From contig OX387185.1 of NCBI GenBank assembly GCA_947561395.2, positions 21,767,866 through 21,831,865 on the forward strand: a stretch of 64,000 nucleotides of DNA, given 5' to 3'. The DNA is from Buxus sempervirens. Its lineage: Eukaryota > Streptophyta > Magnoliopsida > Buxales > Buxaceae. The position numbers were made by a program, and so were the translations under genes. The notes beneath the pieces are model-generated. The model was not told the origin of the DNA, did not search any database, and worked only from the letters and a program-made list of their open reading frames with translations. Below, one piece after another: positions 55,576-64,000 of this stretch (position 1 is the first letter of the stretch; each line of letters opens with the position of its first letter).

Positions 55576-57397
55576 ACTGTCATAGACTCATTTTTGTGTC
55601 TTTTATGATTCTTCACCATTCTTCATGTCCGTTTAATTAAACCAGGCAAGCCAATAGGGTTTCCGGGCCACCCGGAAACCCAAGATGGGACTTGGACCAA
55701 CCCGGTCCAACCAGACACACTTTTGGGCCTTCCAACGAGGCCCACCAAACCTGACAAACATCACAGGGTACAAGCATGTAACTTAAGTAACTTTGGTAAA
55801 TTAACTAACCAAACTAAATGGGCCAAACCCAATGCGGTCCACCCAGACAAGCCTCATTTGTAGCATGATATGATAATTAGCATGGTTTGGCCGAGACCAC
55901 GGGCAAGGGCCTATTGGGCCCATCAAGCCCACTAACCAAACAAGCAAGGGTTCAAACCCTAACTTCAAAGAACTTGGGCTTCCAAGCCCAAATCTGGACT
56001 ACGGGCCCCAAGCCCAATGTCTAACTCATTTTGGCAAAACTTAAGCAAGATAACCTGAAAATATTTGGCAACCTTCATGGGGGCCCACCCAGGGGCCCGC
56101 AAACCAATGCCGACCCACTTTTTGCATGAAAGACATTTAAATCTCTAAATTGAACCTTAAGATAAAATCAATTCATTTGAACCAAGCCCAAAGGGCCTCC
56201 TAGGCTAGACAGAGGCCCACTAAGGGACATGTGGGCTTGACCAAGCCCACCAAGGACACTATGGGCCTTCCAACGGGGCCTGCCCACTCAAGCTCAGATC
56301 ACTTAAATTAAGCAAGATAAAAGCAATTAAAGGGACCCACATCACTTATGGGATAAACCTATGGGACCCATCAATTGACGGGGCGGACCGGGGTGTCTAC
56401 GGACTTCCCTGGACCGTAACCGAGACCTTACTTAGAATCCCAAGCCGCAGACCAGCGCAATAGACCAACTTAGGCACTCAGGTGTCCGCCTGCACCCCAT
56501 CAGGCAGTGGCGACTCCAAATTATCGTTTTTACCCTCCCGGAGGCACGCACATGAATCCGTGCACCCCGCGGTGCGGCATTTATAACGCGCGCACAAGTA
56601 CTGTCAGCATACTCTTAATCTCGGCCTTTAGACCCCGCTCAAAGTGTGAAGTCAACCTCCTCTCATCCTGTGTCATGTGGGGTGCAAATTATGATAAGGC
56701 TGCAAACCTAGCCTCGTACTGGGCCACTGTTTGGCTCCCCTAGGTAATCTCCATAAATTCCCGCTCCTTCTTGAGCCGGACTTCCTCAGAAAAGTACTGG
56801 TCGTAGAAGACCTCTCGGAATCTATCCCAAGTCATGTATGTAGCCTGAGGGTCCTGCCTCTTCCTGGCTGTCCACCAGTGAACTGCCTCACCCTTAAATA
56901 AGAATGTTGCCAATCGCACTCTCCTGTCCATCGGGCATCCCATGGCCTCAAAAATCCACTCCACTCTCATCAGCCATCTCTCAGCCTCCATCGGATCTGG
57001 ACGTCCACTGAAGATAGGTGGATCCAACTTCCTGAACTGCTCTAGATCCTTCGCCCTCTGTATGGCTCTCTCATGTATGGGCACATCCCCGTGACCATTG
57101 CCACCGTTTCCACCATTGCCATGCTGGCTCAGTCTCTCCTCCCTTTCCTTGGCAAGAAGCTCTGCCAAGCTGCTAACAACTACCCACATCACCTCCTAGA
57201 GGTGGTGGAGGTAATGGAACATCCTGCTACTCCTCCTCAACGTCAGCTCTCTCAATAGGATCAGCTCTAGCAAGTCTCACTCTAATAGCCATCTGCAAAA
57301 TATAAATTCACTTGTTAGAATCCAATAATTCTAGGGGTTCTATCTAGCGTAGTCACAATCCCATTCCCCTAAAGTGGCTATCTAAGGTTAGGACCAT

Positions 57398-57410
57398 TGC
57401 TCTGATACCA
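57398..57410 (-). other. Primer binding site of element C (tRNA-iMet type)
   Basis: Minus-strand TGGTATCAGAGCA, 4 nt from the end of N4. It complements the 3' end of initiator methionine tRNA, standard for chromoviruses, and proves that N4 is the 5' LTR of this element. Confidence 0.9.
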
Positions 57411-57414
57411 TCTC

Positions 57415-59768
57415 TGTAACGCCCAGAACCCGAGTCAGTGTAAAACCAGCACTCGACCTGAACCCAGTTCGCTACTGTAACAACCCGAATTCAATTCAAC
57501 AACCAAATCCGAGGTGTTACTGGCCCATATCAAATACATCATCAATAATATACCAGACAATAGAATTAAATAATCCATTCACTTTATTATACTATCAGAG
57601 TGCGGAATAAGTATGTGCGGAAGTGTAGTCTAAAATCCTCAATAACCAATATAGTTAATCAGCAACATTAATATCAAAGTATGGTAAAAATAAAAGGTCA
57701 CTATCTCTCTCATCTCTCTAATACATCAAACCAAATGAATAATAGTCTAATAAAAAAAACTAAGTCTATATCAATCCTCCACCTCAGACAATATCCGGGT
57801 AAAAGTAATCCTCCGGTGAATACTCGCTACCTTTCCCTGGAAATCACTATGATCCCCCTCTCACGTATCAGTTGAAAAATGAAATAAAAGTAGGGTGAGA
57901 TACGAATATCCCAATAGGTAACACATGCATGATTAAACAGTTAATATAAGTAAAATAACAGTTCATGAACGATTAAGCAATCTCGACTAAGCAGGCTCGT
58001 ATAATCATCCGTATCATTCATGAATACAAAATAGTATGATCAACAGTTCTAAAGATGAATTTCAGCAAGTTCTATTATAAGAATCTAATATCATAATTCA
58101 TACTTTACTAGGATGCACTAAACAGTCACATCCGATCAATATCTCAATCACATGCCTCTAGCATGTATACAATAATAATAACAAGTGTTTGTGATTTCAG
58201 TGTCATTGTAGGACTCACAAAGATAGATAAACCTTTTGAGATGACTCTCGACCAATCGCTATACCACCGTGCGTCTTAGAAGCAATGCTACTAATGATAC
58301 TCAAGTCCCATGCAGCGCAGCTTAGACAAGAGCCGTAGTCACTGACTTATTGCACACGTACCCATCAGAGTTGGCATGTACCACCAGCATGCAACACCAG
58401 AATCAATACATGGAGATGGTCGCTTATCCACATGTACAGGCAATCACCAGCGGCTCACCGGGGTGTCCCTCCAGACATAGGACCTTCCCAGACAAACTAA
58501 CTTGCAAAGGAAGCGCGTCGCACAAGGGAGAAACTCAACCCAAATGACATATCCCTCAGCTATCTAGCAACAACTATGGATCCATAACCAGCTATGCCCA
58601 CTAGACTCCAAAATTCCCTAAAATATAATATTTCTATAAGGGTTGGTGCCTAGCGGCATATAAAGGTTAAATCTATCAATTACTTCAATATTCGGGTCAT
58701 CTGAGTTCTGAATTCTCTTTATGAAATTTTCTGGTTCATAATGTAATTTAAAGTTGTTCTGATAATCAAATAGTGGTCAAGTTTTCCAAAGACTAGATTT
58801 CTCAATTACTTTCAAAGTTTGGCAACTACTGTCCTAAATATCTTCCTAATTTATTTTTCTATAAAACAGGGAATTAGATAATTTATTTTGGTCTTAAAAC
58901 ATCTTAATTAATCATTAAAATTGTCTAAAAAGAGTTTGGAATTGAATCAGGTTCGAAATTACGAAAATCTACAAATTCTACACAGAGTGCCTAGGATCGC
59001 CCCGGCGGTCAAAGGTTGGCGGTAGTGCAAAACAGGTCGACGATAAGTCTTCAAGCGATCTTCAGCGGTCTCAAAATTTTAACTAGCGACGATGAGTGCC
59101 GAGGATCGCCGAGCACAGTTGAGGTCCGCGGTCCCCCAAAAACGAACAGGAACAGTTTAAAAACGTGATTTTTATCGTCCAATATCATTCTAACATACAT
59201 ACAACATTGCTATCAAACTAAACACATCAATATATCATATAAAAACATGCTTTGGCGATTAAACGAACGTAAATACAAAACGAACGAAAACAATGTCACC
59301 TACTTCTGTCTACGGTTGCTTCTCCTTCTCTTCTCTAAACAATGATACTCACAGACGCGAGGTGCTCCCTAGGTGATGAAAATCGCAAGCCAACACCCTT
59401 CCTTCTTCCTCTTCTTCTCTTCCTCCTCAATCAGTCGCTCACGGCTTGGTTTGTCGCTTGCGGATGTAGTATACGAATGAGAATACCAATCGTATGTGAT
59501 TAGGGTATTAAACTAATATATATATCCCTTGATCCCACGTATCTCACATACAAAAGACTCCATACACACGCCCAATCATAGTTCTTAAAATTAAAGTGTT
59601 ACTCATACCTTGATATCTCATGATCGGACGGTCGAATCTGCGTCCAACTCTGGATCTCCACTAATTATATCATCCCCTACATTAATAAAATATTTCCATC
59701 AGTTATAACTCTCCTAGATTTTATTTATTAATTTATTTTATTATTTATGGAAAATTCGGGGTTTTACA
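57415..59768 (-). repeat. N4: 5' LTR of element C, 2354 bp
   Basis: Minus strand starts TGTAAAACCCCGAATTTTCC at 59768 and ends GGGCGTTACA at 57415, next to the primer site. It carries a cassette (58988-59143) but not the constant-loop hairpins of N1, N2 and N6. A second TGTAACAACCCG at 57477 suggests a small terminal duplication. It sits inside LTR fragment N7. Confidence 0.88.
58988..59143. repeat. GGCGATC/GCGGTC cassette, N4
   Basis: TAGGATCGCCCCGGCGGTC, GGTTGGCGGTAG, AGCGATCTTCAGCGGTC, GAGGATCGCCGAGC, GGTCCGCGGTCCCC. Theme private to N4 within this window. Confidence 0.65.
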
Positions 59769-60528
59769 CTCCACTCATGTGATGACCGTGCGTAGCTTCG
59801 ACGTCGAGTAGTGAGGTGGCAAACCGGCTAAGGTGGTTATCTCAATTTATAGACACGCTAATCCACGAGTCCTGCACAGACACTTTATTAATGATATTGT
59901 ATTGTTATATGTGAACTGCTTCTTGACATGAATTGATAGAGTTTGATCGTATGATATGTTAGCATGTTACTTCATTATGTTAAAGCTGCATAAACTGTTT
60001 TGTATCATGCATTGTGCTTGTTAGTGGGACATTAGTCTTACACGTGTTTTGTTTTTACTAGATTTGTTTTCAAATCCGCTTGGTGAGCCACATACTGGGG
60101 TAGATATTGAGGGTGAGCTTGAGTGCAAGCCATGGAACTACTACTACCCATAGTAGGATTCTTTTTATGATGCTATATTTTGTTTTGGGGAATTGTAAAT
60201 GGAATGTAAATATCCTTTTGGACTTAGAAACTTTAGACCTACCTTAGAGGATCACTTTTGTATATAAATGTTTCTGTGGAAGACAATGAGGGTGAGATTT
60301 TTAGATGTCTTTTTGGATTCTCAGATATCATGTTTTGGAGACTATGATACAGGTGATTATTTTGTTTTATGGAAATTTTTATTCCATGCATCTTTAGTCA
60401 TGCACTCTGATGATTACGTCGTAATTGCCCAAGATTAATTTTGTTAATCAGGTTCTATTGGGCCCATAAGTAGGTCTCGGGAACGGGTTGGTGCCATGAT
60501 AGGGTAAACCCGGATCTGGGGCACTACA
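59769..60528 (+). repeat. N7: downstream half of an N-type LTR
   Basis: Ends GGATCTGGGGCACTACA, like N1 and N6. No coding content. Its front half was separated by the insertion of element C and is not found in the window. Confidence 0.6.
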
Positions 60529-60606
60529 TCTAAGCTTAGTAATGTAATTTTTTTTGCTTCATTGGTGCAATGGCATGGCCTTGAGTGTTGCCACAACCGG
60601 TGTAGA

Positions 60607-60730
60607 GCAACCCGAAACCCTGAGTAGGCTGGGTTATCAATGCCAAAACCAGGAGTAGGCCGGCATTGGATGACGAAACCCTGAGTAGGCCATCATTTCA
60701 GAGTTCCGAAACCCTGAGTAGGCCGGAACT
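60607..60730 (+). repeat. Stem-loop array with constant loop, N6 copy a
   Basis: Units: AACCCG/TGGGTT, CAATGCC/GGCATTG, GATGACG/CATCATT, AGTTCCG/CGGAACT around AAACCCTGAGTAGGC (unit 2 loop AAAACCAGGAGTAGGC). Unit 1 pairs C:G where N1 pairs A:T. Confidence 0.88.
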
Positions 60731-60910
60731 GTGTACATGGAGGTGTGGATGTCACATTCGCATGTTGATTACTCAATCTAAGCAAATTACATGACATTGA
60801 CCTATATTGTGATTTGATTTGGCACGAGAGATTTTATCCGCTAGTCATGGGTATTCGTTATTTCACCGTATGTGGTTCATTGGTATTGGTATTCTGCACC
60901 GCCAGTGTAG

Positions 60911-60976
60911 AGCAGCATCGCAACCCTGAGTGGTTCCGTGTTGCCAATGCCGAAACCCGGAGTAGGCTGGATACAC
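60911..60976 (+). repeat. Decayed stem-loop array, N6 copy b
   Basis: AACCCTGAGTGGTTCC and AAACCCGGAGTAGGC cores remain; stems are mostly lost. It corresponds to N1 copy b. Confidence 0.65.
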
Positions 60977-61580
60977 ACATGAAGGCGTGGACTTGATCAT
61001 GAAGTGGCTTTATCGGTTTTGACACTTGTTTTTATTTGAGTTACATCTATTGGGTTGTTTTGGAAAAAGTGGTTTCATCGACACGTGGTTACACGGTTAT
61101 ATTGGGTTTCATGTTATTCGCGCGATTTGATATTGATGCTATGGATTTGACTTATATGATGGATTACATGAGTTATATTATATTCAGCTACTGAATTGTT
61201 GTGATATTAGTCAAATTAATCTTGTTATCGCTACCGTTACATGTTTTATATCCGATATTTTTTTAGAACTATGAAAAATGTATTTGAGCATGCATGTGTA
61301 GCTTACTGGGATATTCGTATGTCATTCCGTTTTGTTTTGTTTTGTTTTGTTTTCAGATCTTGGAGATGATGATACTCTATGGATAAATGCTTAGCATATG
61401 TGAGTTCATCTTGAGTTATGGTATTTTATAATTGAGCTCGGGATTGTAGTGCACTCTGATTTTGTAGTTATTGCTTTGTTCATGTTTTCCTTCACTCTGA
61501 TATATCGATCCTGTATGAAAAATTAACCTTCGGAGAAGAGTTACGGTTTTCACTACGTAACTCGGATCCGAGGCATTACA

Positions 61581-62400
61581 AATTGTGAAACATATGCCAC
61601 TACCCTACCACTCTGCATCAACACACAACCTAGTCTGATGCCAGACGCATCACAATAAACTCCAAAACCCTCATTCACAGATGGAATAATCAAAACTGGG
61701 GTTGATGTCAACCTGCTTTTCAGCTCTTGAAAACTATCTTTACACTTCTGATCCCACTTAAAAGTCACAGTCTTCTTGGTCAAGTTGGATAACGGGGCGG
61801 TGATCTTAGAAAACCCCTCAATAAATCTACAATAATACCCAACCATAGCTAGGAAGCTGCGGATCTCTAAAATAGTGGTAGGTCTAGGCCAGTCTGCTAC
61901 TGCCTTCACCTTGGATGGATCCACTAATATACCATCTCCAGATATAATCTGCCCAAGGAAGGAAATCTGCTTCAATTGGAACTGGCACTTACTAAACTTG
62001 GCATACAACTGGTGGCTGCATAAAGTATGCAACACTACCTTAAGATGACCTTCATGCTCTTCCCTTGTCCTTGAATAGACCAAGATAGCATCTATAAAGA
62101 CAACCACAAAGTGGTCCAGGTACTCGTGGAAGATCCGGTTCATCAAGTCCATAAAGACTGCCGGGGCATTCGTCAACCCAAACGGCATCACCAAAAACTC
62201 GAAGTGGCCGTACCTCGTACGAAATGCTGTCTTCTCCACATCATCTGGAGCTACTCTCAACTGGTGATAACCTGATCTTAGGTTTATCTTATAAAACTAG
62301 GAGGCTCCCTTCAACTGATCAAAAAGATCGTCTATCATTGGCAACAGATACTTGTTCTTGACAGTCACTTGATTCAACTGTCTATAATCAATGCATAATT
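61581..62400 (-). pseudogene. RT of element D with altered catalytic site
   Basis: Reads [37 protein letters not shown], then [17 protein letters not shown] near 62100: the second Asp of the FIDD box is Ala, which removes a metal-binding residue required for polymerisation. It continues through [10 protein letters not shown] and the RNase H start [17 protein letters not shown], then runs into N6. Upstream, near 62297, a TAG interrupts the segment before [11 protein letters not shown]. Confidence 0.86.
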
Positions 62401-63144
62401 TGATACTACCATCCTTCTTCTGCACAAATAAAACCGGTGCACCCAAGGCAATGCACTGTGTCTAATAAATCCCTTTGCCAACAAGTCATCAATTTGTATC
62501 TTCAACTCATCATATTTGGGTCTAGACATTCTATATGATTGTTTGGAAACAGGATATTCGGGTCTAGACATTCTATATGATTGTTTGGAAACAAGATGCG
62601 TACTAGGCACAAGTTGGATCTTGAATTCCAACTCCCTCGGGGGTGGCAACTCAGGTAAATCATCCAGAAATACTTTTGTGAACTCACAAACTACTGGAAC
62701 TTCTTCAATACTCAACTCCTTGACCTTCATTGGTTCTACTTCAACCGAAGCAACCAAACTGATGCGGGTATTCAACCCTTGACTCATGAAGCAATGGATT
62801 GGAATATCTGGTTTATGAACTGTGATTGACTTGTTATGACAGTCAATAATCATAGGGTGTCTTGCCAACCAGTCCATACCCAAGTTCACGTCATATCCAC
62901 TAAAATTTAGACTGATCAAGTCTCCAGGCAACTCCATCTTGCCTAATCTAATCATACAGTCCTTATAAACTGTCTCTACCTCATTGGTCTCACCCAAAGG
63001 TGTATAAATAGACAACACAGACTCCAGGCGAGAAGGGACTAACCCAATATGGCATGCACAATCAGGCGTAATAAATGAATGGGTAGCTCTTGAATCAAGT
63101 AAACTCATGGCAGAATGACCAGAAATAAATAGAGTACCTCCCAC
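62374..63144 (-). pseudogene. Protease and start of RT, element D
   Basis: Protease active site is SLLDSRATHSFITP near 63095: the conserved Gly of Asp-Ser-Gly is Arg, so the active site is damaged. VNLGMDWLARHP follows near 62870. Near 62520-62600 a 42-bp in-frame duplication repeats 14 residues including SKQSYRMSRP. The frame then shifts near 62440, after FIRHSALPW. Homologous to the element C protease at 49843-50235. Confidence 0.85.
62518..62601. repeat. 42-bp in-frame tandem duplication in element D
   Basis: Two copies starting GGGTCTAGACATTCTATATG at 62518 and 62560. The repeat keeps the reading frame. Confidence 0.85.
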
Positions 63145-64000
63145 AACTGTCGATACATCTGGCCTGGGCTGAATGGATGGAGCAACTGCAAAGGTTCGGG
63201 CCTGTAGAGGCTGTGGCTACAGTGGTGCGAGCTGTGACCTCTGCTCTACCTGTCGTGGTCCACCTTTATCCATATGCCTACCCTACTGCCTTGGGCCTCC
63301 ACGACCTCCCCGGTATGGATGTGGCCCCTCTGGTGTCTAGGTGGGGCTGTAGTGGGTGGTGCCTCTGTCGCCTAATATGGTTTACTTTGAAGCAACTTAT
63401 AGGTGGAAGGATGCAGGCACTCGTGTATCCGGTGGCCATGCTGCCCACAACGGTAACATGCTCCTACTGGTGCAAAACATGGTCCAGGCATGTAAAATTT
63501 GCCGCATCTCTGGCAACTAGCACTGAAAACCCTCTGGCTCGACTCTCCTCCAGCCTGGACCCCTTCACTGGGTCTCCTCTGATCACCAGGAATATATCTC
63601 TGCCTGCCATCTCTGTCGAGATACCTCCTCTGTCCCTGTGCTGGCCTAGGCAGCACCCTCTGTGCTCTCACCTCCTCGGTTCCCCTAGACTGCGTCCTCT
63701 CAACTACCATAGCTCTCCTCATAGACTTGGAGAAACTACTGCTCAGGAACACCTCCACTTTGTCCCTGATGTCCCGTCGAAGGCCTCTCTCAAAGTGTCG
63801 AGTCTTCTTGCCCTCAGTATCGACGATGTGCAAGGCAAATCTCGATAACTCCATGAAACTTGCCACATAATGAGCCACAGACTAGCTCCCCTGAGATATA
63901 TGGAGGAACTCCGCCTCCTTATATATCCTCACCTCCTCAGGAAAATATCGGTCAAAGAACCGATCCTTAAACTCCTCCCAAGTATGTGGGACTCCCTCAA
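63145..64000 (-). pseudogene. gag: gag of element D (C-terminal part)
   Basis: Minus strand from the window edge: FKDRFFDRYFPEEVR, a stop near 63890, then FMELSRFALHIVD, HFERGLRRDIRDKVE and a basic linker. Zinc-knuckle region follows: CQRCGKFYMPGPC and CYRCGQHGHRIHEC near 63440. A stop precedes the linker to protease at about 63370. The capsid N-terminus lies outside the window. Confidence 0.82.

Larger units (their letters stand above)
52965..56596 (+). mobile_element. L5: solo L-type LTR, 3632 bp
   Basis: Exact 5-bp duplication AGTAC (52960-52964 and 56597-56601). It starts TGTAAGCACCTCATTTTTGC and ends TTATAACGCGCGCACA. Donor CAAG/GTAATG near 54215, GTAGCCGAC cassette 55448-55575, TGGCGACTCC at 56508, 79 bp before the end. 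Its U3 lacks palindromes and instead carries CT-rich repeats. It fixes the true termini of the L-type family. Confidence 0.94.
50236..57292 (-). pseudogene. gag: gag of element C, split by N2 and L5
   Basis: Coding pieces on the minus strand: 57292-56602, 52964-52814 and 50595-50236. It starts ATG at 57292 (MAIRVRLARADPIE) with a TAG after 21 codons. The capsid domain is clear: LDPPIFSGRPDPMEAERWL, RRVRLATFLFKGEAVHWW, TWDRFREVFYDQYF. A stop follows EFMEIT near 56740. The frame resumes beyond L5 and beyond N2, ending with zinc knuckle CYRCGKAGHRITDC near 50470. Both insertions left 5-bp duplications inside the gag reading frame. Confidence 0.86.
48200..59768 (-). mobile_element. Element C: chromovirus-like Ty3/Gypsy element, interrupted
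   Basis: Minus strand: 5' LTR N4 (59768-57415), primer site TGGTATCAGAGCA (57410-57398), gag, protease, RT, RNase H, with integrase and 3' end missing at 48200. Solo LTRs L5 (52965-56596) and N2 (50601-52808) split gag. Gag sequence and RT motifs ([24 protein letters not shown]) suggest the Tekay/Del branch; with no integrase or chromodomain left this stays tentative. Confidence 0.82.
60529..61580 (+). repeat. N6: downstream half of an N-type LTR
   Basis: Homologous to N1 38010-39088 (TAAGCTTAGTAATG, GCATGGCCTTG-GTGTTGCC) and ends GGATCCGAGGCATTACA at 61580. It contains stem-loop arrays and a (GTTTT)n run near 61330 before CAG. It truncates element D. Confidence 0.8.
61581..64000 (-). mobile_element. 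Element D: second chromovirus-like element, truncated both sides
   Basis: Minus strand gag (from beyond 64000), protease and RT up to the start of RNase H, cut at 61580 by N6. It is related to element C but diverged in most codons. The right end lies outside the window. Confidence 0.85.

Overview
This window is intergenic DNA from a large, repeat-rich flowering-plant genome. I recognise no host gene, tRNA or rRNA. Almost every base that can be assigned belongs to decayed Ty3/Gypsy LTR retrotransposons, many of them solo LTRs nested inside older LTRs. Three groups appear. (1) Tat-lineage elements, shown by a second archaeal-type RNase H between the usual RNase H and the integrase. (2) Related long LTRs ('L-type', starting TGTAAGCACC and ending GCGCACA). 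(3) Chromovirus-like elements with a tRNA-iMet primer site and their LTRs ('N-type', starting TGTAAAACCC or TGTAAGACC and ending GTTACA or similar).

Layout: 1-2150 is a minus-strand LTR. 2957-22592 is element A, a 19.6-kb Tat element on the plus strand: 5' LTR remnant, primer site, leader, gag, protease, RT, RNase H, archaeal RNase H, integrase, two genes encoded ANTISENSE, then a full 3' LTR. The antisense genes are a DUF7745-like coiled-coil protein and a six-exon plant mobile domain (PMD) protein. 22593-31780 is element B, a Tat relative that kept gag but lost pol; its 3' LTR (L2) is split by solo LTR L1. 31781-48199 is a nest of LTRs: N3, N8, L6 (split by L3, itself split by N1, and by L7), L4 and N5. 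48200-59768 is element C, a minus-strand chromovirus whose gag is split by solo LTRs N2 and L5. 59769-61580 holds LTR fragments N7 and N6, and 61581-64000 is minus-strand element D. Exact 5-bp target duplications date L1, N1, N2 and L5 as clean solo-LTR insertions.

The unusual signal is a set of short palindrome cassettes. Nearly every LTR carries one or two arrays of 15-30-bp imperfect palindromes whose sequence theme is private to the copy or subfamily (GTATCCGG in L1, TAACCGAAATT in L3, GTAGCCGAC in L5 and L6, TACGGGC in A, CCGCA-n-TGCGG in L2 and the left LTR, GCGCTC/CTCGGCGCC in L7 and N1). In L-type LTRs one array sits 10-20 bp upstream of the TATA box, and the second, downstream array has the SAME theme. 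In element A the theme recurs at the leader, upstream of each antisense gene and in the LTR U3. N-type LTRs also carry a run of stem-loops with a constant 15-nt loop and different, self-complementary stems that covary between copies. Together these suggest a self-recognition code, perhaps read by the antisense-encoded proteins, in the way VANC proteins read their own VANDAL transposons. That functional link is inference; the arrays are visible directly.
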